Below are positions 26,891-35,437 of a DNA stretch of 64,000 nt, one piece after another (position 1 is the first letter of the stretch; every line of letters starts with the position of its first letter). The translations under genes were made by a program, and so were the position numbers. The notes beneath the pieces were generated by a model. That model saw only the letters and a program-made list of their open reading frames with translations, ran no database searches and was not told where the DNA came from. The stretch covers positions 213,488-277,487 of the forward strand of contig NZ_JFHE01000005.1 in the NCBI RefSeq assembly GCF_000698555.1, written 5' to 3'. This DNA is from Caballeronia grimmiae. Its GTDB lineage: Bacteria > Pseudomonadota > Gammaproteobacteria > Burkholderiales > Burkholderiaceae.

Positions 26891-27490
26891 TCACCGGCGC
26901 GCCTTCGACGCATCCACCCACCGGAACGTCAGGTTGATGCGCTCGCCACGCGCGCCCGGCTCCTTCGGCACGCGATGCACCCATTCGAGCTGCGTGCGTC
27001 CGCGCATCACCAGCAGGCTGCCGTGCGTGAGCGAGAGCGTGTGCGTCGTGTGCGTGCGGACATGGCGGAACTCGAAGGTGCGCGCCGTGCCGAGGCTCAC
27101 CGATGCGATCACCGGCTCCGGTCCAAGCTCGCGCTCCTTGTCGGCGTGCCAGCCCATGCTGTCCTGCCCGCCGCGATAGCGATTGATCAGCACGCTGTTG
27201 AAGCGCGCGCCGGCCGTCTTTTGCGCGGCATCGCGAAGTTGCGCGACGGCGGGCGTCCACGGCTGCGGCACGTTGCGGATGCCCGAATAGACATAGACCG
27301 CATCCGGCTCGCCCTGCCACGCAGTCAGACGAGGCAGCGGCACGCGCCCGCCCGGCGTGTTCATGTGGTCCTGTTGCCAGCGCACTTCATCGATCAGCGC
27401 GCCCATCAGGTCGCAGCCGGCGTCCGCGCCGATCCAGTCGGGATGCCACGCGATATCGGGCTTGGGAATGTCGTCGAAGAGATCGAACAT
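26891..27490 (-). CDS. AlkB-like alpha-ketoglutarate-dependent dioxygenase
   Basis: The protein of about 199 aa has the Fe(II)/2-oxoglutarate core NRYRGGQDSMGWHADKERELG, with the HxD pair. SVSLGTARTFEFRH and HGSLLVMRGRTQLEWVHRVPKE supply the distal His and the neighbouring Arg, and the final GERINLTFRWV carries the Arg that binds 2-oxoglutarate. It is closest to the short ALKBH2/3-like type that repairs alkylated bases by oxidative demethylation. I chose the ATG at 27490 (MFDLFDDIP); an ATG 24 bases upstream is also in frame. Confidence 0.88.
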   Translation of the reverse strand: MFDLFDDIPKPDIAWHPDWIGADAGCDLMGALIDEVRWQQDHMNTPGGRVPLPRLTAWQGEPDAVYVYSGIRNVPQPWTPAVAQLRDAAQKTAGARFNSVLINRYRGGQDSMGWHADKERELGPEPVIASVSLGTARTFEFRHVRTHTTHTLSLTHGSLLVMRGRTQLEWVHRVPKEPGARGERINLTFRWVDASKARR

Positions 27491-27639
27491 GGCGATGCGC
27501 GCCGATCCGGCCAAAAGATTTCACGATAGCAGAGCCATCGCGCGCCGGCGTTGCGCTTTTATCGCTTGGCCGCGCGTTTGGGCGCGAGCGGAGCGTGTGC
27601 TACAGTCGGCGCGATCATCTCGAAAATAATGGAAATCGC

Positions 27640-28032
27640 ATGACGACCACCGCCGAAGCACACGGCGGCGCGGAGAGCCGCCGCATTCTGCTTGTCGACG
27701 ATAGCGCCGACGCCGCGTTCGCGATGTCGATGCTGCTCGAAGCCATGGGTCACGAAGTGCGGACGGCGCACGACGGCGCGTGCGCGCTTAACTCCGTCGA
27801 CGATTTCCGGCCCGATGTGGTGCTGCTCGATATCGGCCTGCCGGGAATGAGCGGTTTCGAGGTGGCCCGCGAGATGCGCAAACGCGATGCGACACGCGGC
27901 GCGCTGCTGCTCGCGCTCACCGGCTACGGCAGCGCCGCCGACCGTCAGACCGCGCTCGACGCCGGCTTCGATCATCACCTCACGAAGCCGGTCTCCATCG
28001 GCGATCTTCAGGCGTTGCTCTCGCGCGCCTGA
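27640..28032 (+). CDS. Single-domain response regulator (CheY-like receiver)
   Basis: The 130-aa protein is one receiver domain: acidic pair D20-D21, phospho-acceptor D64 in VLLDIGLPGMSGFEV, T94 in LALTGYG and K116 in LTKP. There is no output domain. The LTGYG and HHLTKP signatures are those of receivers found at the C-terminus of hybrid histidine kinases. No kinase gene lies nearby, so it probably works in a phosphorelay with a kinase encoded elsewhere. A similar orphan receiver lies at 37693-38058. The ATG at 27640 follows the AT-rich sequence GGAAATCGC. Confidence 0.88.
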   Translation: MTTTAEAHGGAESRRILLVDDSADAAFAMSMLLEAMGHEVRTAHDGACALNSVDDFRPDVVLLDIGLPGMSGFEVAREMRKRDATRGALLLALTGYGSAADRQTALDAGFDHHLTKPVSIGDLQALLSRA

Positions 28033-28045
28033 GCACGAGCACGTC

Positions 28046-28852
28046 TCATTCGATCCGCAGTCTCGCCATATAGGGCAGGTGATCGGAAAGCCACGCGGTA
28101 TCCTGCGTCGGCACGATCCACTCGAGCGGCTTCAGTCCTCGCACGAACATCTTGTCGAGCGCGAGCGCCGGGGAGAACGCCGGAAACGTGCGGCCGGATT
28201 CGCCGAGCATCGTCGCCACTTCGTTCATGCCGAGCTCGCCGAAGAGCGCCACGGAGTCGTTGCGCCAGTCGTTGAAATCGCCCGCCAGCACGAGCGGGCC
28301 GTCCGGCGCTTCCTTCGCGATCCAGTGCGCGATCCAGTTCATCTGACGCAGCCGCGCCGCACGCGTCAGCGCGAGATGCGCGCAAAGCAGCGTAATCGCG
28401 TGACCTGCAAAAGTCGCCCGCGCGACGAGCAGCCCGCGCTTTTCGAAGCGATGCGCGGAGATGTCCCATCGACCGGAAAGATCGAGCGGATGCGGCGAGA
28501 GGATCGCGTTGCCGTGCCGCCATGACGGCTTGAAGACGTTCGGGCCGAGCGCGATCTGCAATTCGAGCGCGGTGGCGATTTCGGTGGCCTGGCAATGCCA
28601 GACATCGTCGAGCGGAGCGGAGAGCGGCTTGCCGAAGCCGCTTGCGAGCATCGGCTGCGGCATGCGCCGCGCCATGGCTTCCTGAAGGAAATAGACGTCC
28701 GCGTTGGTGGTCTGAACCCACCGCTGCATCGCGCTCCACGCGCGCAGGCCGAGCGGCGAGCGGCCCTTGTGCAGATTCCAGCTCACCGCCGTGAAATCCG
28801 GCGTGACCGCATTCGCGGACGGTGCTGGCGGAAGATGTTCTGGGTTTCGCAT
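28046..28852 (-). CDS. Endonuclease/exonuclease/phosphatase family protein
   Basis: The 268-aa protein has the EEP-fold marks: DFTAVSWNLHKGRSPL (first Asn), DVYFLQEAM (catalytic Glu), GPLVLAGDFNDWRND (Asp-Asn pair) and a C-terminal DTAWLSDHLPYMARL (Asp-His). Phosphodiester cleavage in DNA, RNA or lipid head groups is the shared chemistry; the substrate is unknown. A rightward receiver gene converges 13 bases away. The exported protein gene lies upstream on the same strand. Confidence 0.88.
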   Translation of the reverse strand: MRNPEHLPPAPSANAVTPDFTAVSWNLHKGRSPLGLRAWSAMQRWVQTTNADVYFLQEAMARRMPQPMLASGFGKPLSAPLDDVWHCQATEIATALELQIALGPNVFKPSWRHGNAILSPHPLDLSGRWDISAHRFEKRGLLVARATFAGHAITLLCAHLALTRAARLRQMNWIAHWIAKEAPDGPLVLAGDFNDWRNDSVALFGELGMNEVATMLGESGRTFPAFSPALALDKMFVRGLKPLEWIVPTQDTAWLSDHLPYMARLRIE

Positions 28853-28885
28853 ACTTTCGTTGTCTTTGTACGCGCCGGCAGCCGG

Positions 28886-29413
28886 TCACTCGGCCGGCGC
28901 GGATGGAGCGAGGCTGGCGCGCACCCGGTACGCCAGCGAAGGATTGCTGTCGATGATCTGCCATTGCGCCCATTCTCCCGGCTTCACCACGAGGCCGGGA
29001 TGCGAGCCGCTCACCTGACGCGGCGTCGGCGGCACCTTGCAGCCGGAAGCCGACGTGCGCGATGCATCGTCTTCGATCATCTCCTGCGCATCGATGGCGA
29101 GCGTGATGTCGTCGGCGCTCGCGTGCGTCGGGGACACGGTGACGGTGCGTTGCAAATCGATATCGCCCGCCGGCTTGTCGGCGCAACCGACACGATTCTG
29201 CACGACATTGTGATGCGTGTCGGTGCGGGCCTGACCGACATTCGTCGTCTCGGTGAACGAGTCGATCTGCTGACCGTCGCGCACGACTTGCAGTTCCCAG
29301 TTGACCGGCTGCGGCGTGGTCTGCGCGAAGCCGTGAGTCGCGGCGAGGCAGGCGCTCAGGATGAGAGCGGATTGGACCCGATGCAAAAGTGCGGTGCGGT
29401 TTCTTTTCGTCAT
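28886..29413 (-). CDS. Exported protein of unknown function
   Basis: The 175-aa product starts at the ATG at 29413 with a signal peptide (MTKRNRTALLHRVQSALILSACLAATHGFAQ) cut near residue 31. The mature protein has NWELQVVRDGQQIDSF near its start and conserved-looking Cys residues in VGCADKPAGDID and SGCKVPPTPR, which may form a disulfide. It lies 33 bases upstream of the EEP hydrolase on the same strand, so the two may be co-transcribed. I do not recognise the family. Confidence 0.75.
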   Translation of the reverse strand: MTKRNRTALLHRVQSALILSACLAATHGFAQTTPQPVNWELQVVRDGQQIDSFTETTNVGQARTDTHHNVVQNRVGCADKPAGDIDLQRTVTVSPTHASADDITLAIDAQEMIEDDASRTSASGCKVPPTPRQVSGSHPGLVVKPGEWAQWQIIDSNPSLAYRVRASLAPSAPAE

Positions 29414-29684
29414 TGAAAGCTTCTCCGGCGCGCGGGCATGATCGGATGGCGGCCCGGCCGCGCCTGCGATGGCGTGCGGCGGCCGCCGAATCGGCGTTGC
29501 TCGGCCAGTTGGGGAGCACATTCCGAACCCGCCCGCCGCATCGATCCCGACGATGATACTAGCGCGCGGCGTCATCGGCAGAAGCGGCCGCGATTGGCAG
29601 CAGACGCGGCGGACTGCTCGCTTGCGCGTCGTTTTGTCATCGATACACTGAAACCGTCGATCAATCAAAACGACGGGGTGTGAC

Positions 29685-30662
29685 ATGACGACGGCCGTGG
29701 TCAAACAGGAACTGGCGGTGGCATCTTTCAGCAAGGTCTACAGTCTCGACGAGGTGGAGACCGCGCTCAACGAACTGCCCGACGGCGCAAGCGACGCGCT
29801 GCGCGCCACCTACGAAAAGATGCTCAAGGTCGGCAATCTGCGCTTTTGCGTGAAGCCGAACCGTATGCCATCCATCGACGATCTCGCGGCTTCGCTGCCA
29901 AATTTCGACGAACCGCTCGACGACATCCGCAAGCAGATTGCGCTATGCCTCGAAACCGACGATCGCCTCGAACTCATGCCGATGCTGCTGCTCGGCGAGC
30001 CGGGCATCGGCAAGACGCATTTCGCGAAACAGCTTGCGCGGCTGCTCGGCACGTCGAGTCATTATGTTGCGATGAGTTCGCTCACGGCCGGATGGATTCT
30101 GTCGGGCGCGTCGTCGCAATGGCGCAATGCGAAGCCGGGCAAGGTATTCGATGCGCTCGTGAACGGCAGTTACGCGAACCCCGTCATCACCGTCGATGAA
30201 ATCGACAAGGCCACCGGCGACGCGCAGTACGATCCGCTCGGCGCGCTCTACGCGCTGCTCGAACACGACACGGCGCAGGCGTTCATCGACGAATTCGCGG
30301 AAGTGCCGATCAACGCGGGCAACGTCGTGTGGATCGCGACGGCCAACGACGCCCGCGCGATCCCCGAGCCGCTTTTGAACCGCATGAACGTCTACGAGAT
30401 TCCCGCGCCGGACCGCGACGGCGCGCGGCGTATCGGGCAGGCGATCTACGCGGAGATTCGCGAAGCGCACGCGTGGGGCGCGCGTTTCCCCGAAACGCTC
30501 GGCGACGCCCCGCTCGATGTGCTCACGCAAGCGTCGCCGCGCGGCATGCGTCGCGCGATGCTCAACGCGTTCGGCAACGCGCGCATCGACGGAAGGCATC
30601 ACGTCGAGGCGCGCGATATCCAGCTCGACCGGCAGTCGCGCCGAAAATCGATCGGTTTTTGA
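29685..30662 (+). CDS. AAA+ family ATPase
   Basis: The 325-aa protein has a Walker A motif GEPGIGKT (residues 104-111), Walker B VITVDEID (D171-D174), a sensor region NVVWIATANDARAIPEPLLNRM with the arginine finger, and a C-terminal small domain with SPRGMRRAMLNAFGNAR. The AAA+ core looks Lon- or ClpX-like, but I see neither the protease domain nor a zinc finger. It is therefore a stand-alone ATPase, perhaps a remodeller or MoxR-like chaperone. No von Willebrand partner gene is adjacent. A promoter TTGCGC-16-TACACT lies about 40 bases upstream. Confidence 0.85.
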   Translation: MTTAVVKQELAVASFSKVYSLDEVETALNELPDGASDALRATYEKMLKVGNLRFCVKPNRMPSIDDLAASLPNFDEPLDDIRKQIALCLETDDRLELMPMLLLGEPGIGKTHFAKQLARLLGTSSHYVAMSSLTAGWILSGASSQWRNAKPGKVFDALVNGSYANPVITVDEIDKATGDAQYDPLGALYALLEHDTAQAFIDEFAEVPINAGNVVWIATANDARAIPEPLLNRMNVYEIPAPDRDGARRIGQAIYAEIREAHAWGARFPETLGDAPLDVLTQASPRGMRRAMLNAFGNARIDGRHHVEARDIQLDRQSRRKSIGF

Positions 30663-30845
30663 CGAGGCGAAACTGCCGAAATTGACTAAAACTGCCCGAT
30701 AACCTGTCTTTTTGGTCATCTGGCGGCCAGATCCTTGCCTTTTTCCGAATTGCACCGGAAAACAACGCTAACTGCGTGGCTTTGTTGTGCGACGCGCAAT
30801 AGTCGCGCACGTAGAATAGTTAGATTGGGTTGCGCGGAAAGGGAC

Positions 30846-31946
30846 ATGGATCGGATCGAATGCGTGGTCATCGGGGCGGGCGTCGTCGGGCTCGCCATTG
30901 CGCGTGCGCTGGCGCTGCGCGGGCGCGAAGTCATGGTGCTGGAGGCGGGTGAAGCCATCGGCGTCGGCACGAGCTCGCGCAACAGCGAAGTGATTCACGC
31001 GGGCATCTACTATCCGCGCGGCTCGCTGAAAGCCGAACTGTGCGTGCGCGGACGCGAGATGCTCTACGAATTCTGCGCTGCGCATGGCGTGCCGCATCGG
31101 CAATGCGGAAAGCTGCTCGTCGCGACGGCGCGCAACCAGATTCCGCAACTGGCGGCCATCGAACAGAAGGGCATCGAGAATCGCGTTGAAGGGCTGGCAC
31201 GCATCAGCGGCGCGCAGGCGATGGAAATGGAGCCGCAGTTGCGATGCGTCGAAGCGGTGTATTCGCCGCGCACGGGCATCGTCGATAGCCATCAGTTCAT
31301 GCTCGCGCTGCAGGGCGACGCCGAGAACCACGGCGCGGGCGTCGTGTTCCATACGCCGGTCGTCGGCATCGATGCGCGCGAAGGGTGCTTTATCGTCGAG
31401 ACGGGCGGCGATGCGCCCGCGCGCTTCAGGGCGTCGTATCTGATCAACAGCGCCGGGCTGCACGCCAACGACATCGCGCGCCGCATTCGCGGCCTCGACG
31501 ACCGTCACGTGCCGCCGCTCTACTTTGCGAAGGGCAATTACTTCAGCGTGAGCGGGCGCACGCCGTTCGACCGTCTCATCTATCCGATGCCGAACGAAGC
31601 GGGTCTCGGCGTCCACCTGACGATCGATATGGGCGGTCAGGCGAAGTTCGGCCCGGACGTGGAATGGGTGACGTCGCTGAACTACGACGTCGATCCGCGC
31701 CGCGCCGATTCCTTCTACGCGGCGATCCGTGCCTACTGGCCCGGCCTGCCCGACGACGCGCTGCAACCGGCTTACGCGGGCATCCGGCCGAAGCTTTCCG
31801 GTCCCGGCCAGGCCGCCGCCGATTTCATGATCCAGGGCAAATCGGCGCATGGCGTGCCGGGACTCGTGAATCTCTTCGGCATCGAGTCGCCGGGGCTGAC
31901 GGCATCGCTTGCAATTGGCGAACGCGTCGCCGACATGGCGCGCTAA
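30846..31946 (+). CDS. FAD-dependent oxidoreductase, L-2-hydroxyglutarate dehydrogenase-like
   Basis: The 366-aa protein begins with the FAD-binding motif [29 protein letters not shown]. It has [24 protein letters not shown], typical of the LhgO/L2HGDH branch of the DAO family, and ends with the second dinucleotide region [21 protein letters not shown]. These enzymes oxidise 2-hydroxyacids such as L-2-hydroxyglutarate, passing electrons to quinone. The exact substrate is not proven. The ATG at 30846 follows a GGAAAGGG ribosome site. The next gene is a HiPIP. Confidence 0.9.
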   Translation: MDRIECVVIGAGVVGLAIARALALRGREVMVLEAGEAIGVGTSSRNSEVIHAGIYYPRGSLKAELCVRGREMLYEFCAAHGVPHRQCGKLLVATARNQIPQLAAIEQKGIENRVEGLARISGAQAMEMEPQLRCVEAVYSPRTGIVDSHQFMLALQGDAENHGAGVVFHTPVVGIDAREGCFIVETGGDAPARFRASYLINSAGLHANDIARRIRGLDDRHVPPLYFAKGNYFSVSGRTPFDRLIYPMPNEAGLGVHLTIDMGGQAKFGPDVEWVTSLNYDVDPRRADSFYAAIRAYWPGLPDDALQPAYAGIRPKLSGPGQAAADFMIQGKSAHGVPGLVNLFGIESPGLTASLAIGERVADMAR

Positions 31947-32088
31947 GGATCGCTAGCGGGCCGCCAAGGGACCGTGCGCGCTTATTCCTGGCATTCGTGG
32001 TCAACCAATCGCTCGCGTGTTGATATGCTCGGGAAGTCGCCGTCGTCAGAACGGCGCTTTCCCCCAATACAACATGGAGCGAGTCACC

Positions 32089-32403
32089 ATGAAGACATCC
32101 CGTCGCACGTTTCTGATCACCAGCGTGGGCGTTGCATCGACGTTCGCGCTCGGCTCACGCGCCGCTTTCGCCGAAGCGCCGAAGGTCGAAGAAAGCGATC
32201 CCACCGCTCAGGCGCTCGGCTACAAGCTCGACGCAAGCAAGGTCGACAAGGCCAAATTCCCGAAATACGCGGCTGGACAGGACTGCGGCAACTGCCAGTT
32301 CTATCAGGGCAAGGCCGAAGATCCATTCGCGCCGTGCCCGATGTTCGCGAACAAGCTCGTCGCATCGAAGGGATGGTGCAGCGCATACGCGAAGAAGGCG
32401 TAA
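32089..32403 (+). CDS. High-potential iron-sulfur protein (HiPIP), Tat-exported
   Basis: The 104-aa protein has a Tat signal (SRRTFLI at residues 4-10) followed by a hydrophobic stretch, cut near residue 28. Its cluster cysteines are C66, C69, C83 and C97 (spacing C-x2-C-x13-C-x13-C), the classical HiPIP arrangement for one [4Fe-4S]. It is a small periplasmic electron carrier, folded in the cytoplasm with its cluster before export. The ATG has GGAGCGAG 8 bases before it. It lies 142 bases after the FAD oxidoreductase. A terminator hairpin follows at 32428-32461. Confidence 0.92.
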   Translation: MKTSRRTFLITSVGVASTFALGSRAAFAEAPKVEESDPTAQALGYKLDASKVDKAKFPKYAAGQDCGNCQFYQGKAEDPFAPCPMFANKLVASKGWCSAYAKKA

Positions 32404-32427
32404 CGCGGTAAAAACCGTGTTCATCGA

Positions 32428-32461
32428 GGCGCGCCCGGCTGCAAAGCCCGGCGCGCTTTTT
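32428..32461 (+). terminator. Terminator after the HiPIP gene
   Basis: A strong G/C hairpin (GCGCGCCCGGC with GCCCGGCGCGC, one mismatch) with a 6-base loop is followed by a T-rich tail. Confidence 0.75.
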
Positions 32462-32638
32462 CTTGTGCGGCTTCTTTCGCTTTTGTTCATTGCTTGATAA
32501 CCCAACGCGCGGTCTTTACACTCGCCTAGGCTAAAAAAGCCTCCCGCTTCGTTTCTCTCGCTTCGAGGGCGGCGGCGCGGCACACCGGATCATCGGACGC
32601 GCGAGTCCGGCGGCACATCCAACGACAAAGGGGTACGC

Positions 32639-33943
32639 ATGGCAGGCAGACCATTGAACGCGCGCGCTGTAGTGGCCGCCGTGATCGGCAACGCGCTGGA
32701 GTGGTACGACTTCACCGTTTTCGGCTTCATGACCGTCGTGATCGCGCGGCTGTTTTTCCCCAGCGAAAGCGATTACTCGTCGATTCTCCTGACCACCGCG
32801 ACCTTCGGCGTCGCGTTCGTGATGCGGCCTGTCGGCGGCATCGTGCTCGGGCTGTATGCCGACCGCGCCGGGCGCAAGGCCGCGCTGATGCTCGTCATCG
32901 CGATGATGACGCTCGGCATCCTGCTGCTCGCGATTGCGCCGCCGTACTCCGCAATCGGCATCGGCGCGCCGCTCATCATCGTGGCCGCGCGGCTGATTCA
33001 AGGGTTCTCGGCGGGCGGCGAGTTCGGCAGTTCGACGGCGCTTCTGATCGAAGCCGCGCCGTTCTCCAAGCGCGGGTTCTACGGCAGCTTCCAGATGGCG
33101 AGCCAGGCGGCGGCGCTGCTGCTCGGCGCCGTCGTCGGCGCGGCGATTTCGCGCGGAATGTCGCCGCAGGCGCTCGAGTCGTGGGGCTGGCGCGTGCCGT
33201 TCATTCTCGGGCTCGTGATCGGGCCGGTCGGCCTCTACATCCGGCGCAACATGTCGGACACGGAAGCCTTCCTGCACGCGCGAAAGACGGCGCAACGCGC
33301 GACGCTCGGCGAAGTGTTCCGCGGGCATAGCCGCGAGATTCTGTGCGGGCTCGGCTCGGTCGTCGCGCTGACGGTCACGGTCTACGTGCTGATCGCCTAT
33401 TTGCCGACGTTCGCCGTGAAGCAACTGAAGCTGCCGTTCGGGCAGTCGTTCACGGCGTTGATCGTCGGGAATCTGCTGCTGACCGTGCTATGCCCGGTGG
33501 CGGGCGCGTGGTCCGATCGCATCGGCCGCAAGGGGCTGACGCTGTGGTCGCTGCTGATTACGCTTGTTCTGATCTATCCGCTCTTTGCGTGGCTCGCGGC
33601 GGAGCCGAGCGTGATGCGGCTCGTCATCGTGCAGAGCGTGTTGTCGATCACGCTCTCCGGCTACTACGGCCCGTTCGGCGCGCTGCTCGCGGAGCTGTTC
33701 CCGGCGCACGTGCGATCGACCGGCTTGTCGCTCGCGTATAACATCGCGGTGATGATCTTTGGCGGCTTCGGGCAGTTTATCGTGACGTGGCTGATCCGCG
33801 TCACCGAATCGCAGCTCGCGCCGACCTTCTATGTGATGGGCGGACTCGTGATTTCGCTGGTCTCCGTCGCATGCATTCCCGCCGCGCGTCACGCCGACGT
33901 CGACGAATCGCGCAGCGTTACTCGCCAGGCAGCATCGAAATGA
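32639..33943 (+). CDS. MFS transporter of the metabolite:H+ symporter type
   Basis: The 434-aa protein has 12 membrane segments and the MHS-family opening AVVAAVIGNALEWYDFTVFGFMTVVIARLFFP. It has the DRAGRKAAL loop after segment two and RLIQGFSAGGEFGSSTALL. Members carry citrate, proline, betaine, alpha-ketoglutarate or shikimate with protons; the substrate here is not clear. The stop overlaps the cupin gene start by four bases (ATGA), so the two are coupled. Confidence 0.92.
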   Translation: MAGRPLNARAVVAAVIGNALEWYDFTVFGFMTVVIARLFFPSESDYSSILLTTATFGVAFVMRPVGGIVLGLYADRAGRKAALMLVIAMMTLGILLLAIAPPYSAIGIGAPLIIVAARLIQGFSAGGEFGSSTALLIEAAPFSKRGFYGSFQMASQAAALLLGAVVGAAISRGMSPQALESWGWRVPFILGLVIGPVGLYIRRNMSDTEAFLHARKTAQRATLGEVFRGHSREILCGLGSVVALTVTVYVLIAYLPTFAVKQLKLPFGQSFTALIVGNLLLTVLCPVAGAWSDRIGRKGLTLWSLLITLVLIYPLFAWLAAEPSVMRLVIVQSVLSITLSGYYGPFGALLAELFPAHVRSTGLSLAYNIAVMIFGGFGQFIVTWLIRVTESQLAPTFYVMGGLVISLVSVACIPAARHADVDESRSVTRQAASK

Positions 33944-34251
33944 AGGTGATTGAAAGCAGCAAGTTCACTGCCGAGCGCGCGTGGGGCGCGCTCGATATCT
34001 GCGTGATGAACGGCACCTCGTGCCGTCTGCACTGGACCGATGCGCCATACAAATGGCACGTCAACGACGGCGAGGAAGTCTTTGCCGTGATGGACGGCGT
34101 GGTGCGGATGCACGTACGCGATGCGGACGGCGAGCGCACCGTCACGCTCCATGCCGGCGATATCTTGCACGCCCAGGCCGGTGACGAGCACTACGCCGAG
34201 CCCGTCGGCGCGGCGCGCATTCTGGTGATCGAGAAAGAAGGAAGCGTTTAG
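33940..34251 (+). CDS. Cupin-domain protein coupled to the MFS transporter
   Basis: The 103-aa protein is a single cupin: HVNDGEEVFAVMDGVVRMHVRD (motif 1) and LHAGDILHAQAGDEHYAEPVGAARILVIEKEG (motif 2), with a His and Glu metal-binding set. Translational overlap with the symporter gene suggests that it acts on the transported compound, for example as an isomerase or sensor. It ends three bases before the stop of the convergent 89-aa gene. Confidence 0.85.
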   Translation: MKVIESSKFTAERAWGALDICVMNGTSCRLHWTDAPYKWHVNDGEEVFAVMDGVVRMHVRDADGERTVTLHAGDILHAQAGDEHYAEPVGAARILVIEKEGSV

Positions 34252-34254
34252 GGC

Positions 34255-34524
34255 TCAGCGTTGCAGGCCGGCTGCCACGAGCAGTTCGGCCAGCGCTTCG
34301 GTCATGCCGCCTTCGTTTGCTTCGGCGCGTTCCTTCAGTTGCTTGACGAGCTTTTCGTCGAGCTTGCATGCGAAGGGCACGAGGCCCTTTGCCTGATCGA
34401 GCTTGCGCTGCTCGCGCCGATCCATCTTCGGCGCGTTCGCGTCGCCGATGGCCGCGCGGCCGCCTTGCTTCAGTTCGTTGGCGAGCTTGAACGCCTTGGT
34501 CTGTTCCAGTTGAAATTTGTTCAC
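34255..34524 (-). CDS. Small conserved-looking basic protein of unknown function
   Basis: The 89-aa product is hydrophilic and lysine-rich at its start (MNKFQLEQTKAFKLANELKQGGRAAIGD), with a central MDRREQRKLDQAKGLVPFACKLDE and a C-terminal helix (EGGMTEALAELLVAAGLQR). It has no membrane segment or signal peptide and looks cytoplasmic and helical. A ribosome site (GGAGC) precedes the ATG. I do not recognise a family. It lies beside the Mut7-C gene on the same strand, 54 bases downstream of it. Confidence 0.65.
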   Translation of the reverse strand: MNKFQLEQTKAFKLANELKQGGRAAIGDANAPKMDRREQRKLDQAKGLVPFACKLDEKLVKQLKERAEANEGGMTEALAELLVAAGLQR

Positions 34525-34578
34525 GCGATGCTCCGATGCGGCAGTTTTGAATGTGCCGTATTGTACGTGGCCGCGCGC

Positions 34579-35337
34579 TCACGCCTGAGCGGCTTCGGCC
34601 AGCGCGTCGATGCGCGCGCGCATTCGCTTCCAGTGCGAGCCTTCCCAGAACACGCGATGACACACATCGCACGTGACAAAGCGCGTATGGCGCTGGCGCA
34701 CGCCGTCGGGCACGCGATGGTCGATTTCGTCGGCAGCGGCGGGGCGCAGCGGCGCGTTGCACATCAGGCATAAGCGAAACGCGCGCAGATGCGGCGCCAG
34801 GTCGAGCCGTTCCGCGACTTCGCGCCATTGCTCGTCCGGTTGCAGCGCGCGCACATAGCAGCCGCGCAGCACGGCGCGACGCTTCAGCAACTCGCGATCG
34901 CGTGTCAGCACGATGCGCGATTCCTCCTGCGCGAGACGCTCGATTGCGTCGTCGGCGAAGTTGTTGTCGAAGCGCGTATCGAAGCCGCCGAGCCGCAGCA
35001 GTTGCGCGAGGCCGCCGAGATGGGCATCCGCGATGAAGCGAAGATCCGCTGCCTTCATCGGGGCGCGCAAGAGCAGCGAGCCGTCGGCCATGCCGGGCGG
35101 CGCGCGATGCGGCGGATAAACCTCGATGAGATCGCCGGGCTGAATCTGCGCGTCGAAGCCGGTGGGGTGGCCGTTGCGCAAAATCAGATCGACTTCCGTG
35201 TGCGGCACGCCGAGCGCTTCGATCATGTGTTTGGTCGACGATGTCGGCGGACAGGCGCATTCGAACGTGCGCCCCCTCTGCGACCGGGCGACGAAATCGT
35301 TCAATTCGTGATGGAAATGAAAGCGCGCCGTGACCAT
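34579..35337 (-). CDS. Mut7-C RNase-type protein with N-terminal ubiquitin-like domain
   Basis: The protein of about 252 aa has an N-terminal beta-grasp part (MVTARFHFHHELNDFV up to PGDLIEVYPP). A Mut7-C nuclease-like domain follows: LRFIADAHLGGLAQLLRLGGFDTRFDNNF, RIVLTRDRELLKRR and acidic residues of a PIN-like site. It ends with a four-cysteine zinc site (CLMCNAPL and CDVCHRVFW). The family is predicted to cut RNA, but this is not shown in bacteria. I chose the ATG at 35337; one five codons earlier is also in frame. Confidence 0.87.
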   Translation of the reverse strand: MVTARFHFHHELNDFVARSQRGRTFECACPPTSSTKHMIEALGVPHTEVDLILRNGHPTGFDAQIQPGDLIEVYPPHRAPPGMADGSLLLRAPMKAADLRFIADAHLGGLAQLLRLGGFDTRFDNNFADDAIERLAQEESRIVLTRDRELLKRRAVLRGCYVRALQPDEQWREVAERLDLAPHLRAFRLCLMCNAPLRPAAADEIDHRVPDGVRQRHTRFVTCDVCHRVFWEGSHWKRMRARIDALAEAAQA

Positions 35338-35437
35338 GCAGCAGTATCGCATTGGCCGCCGCTGCGTGCTTCGGGGCGATGTGCTCTACTGGCGTGCGAC
35401 GTTGCACGGATCATCGAACTCACAGCGGAGCACAGGC

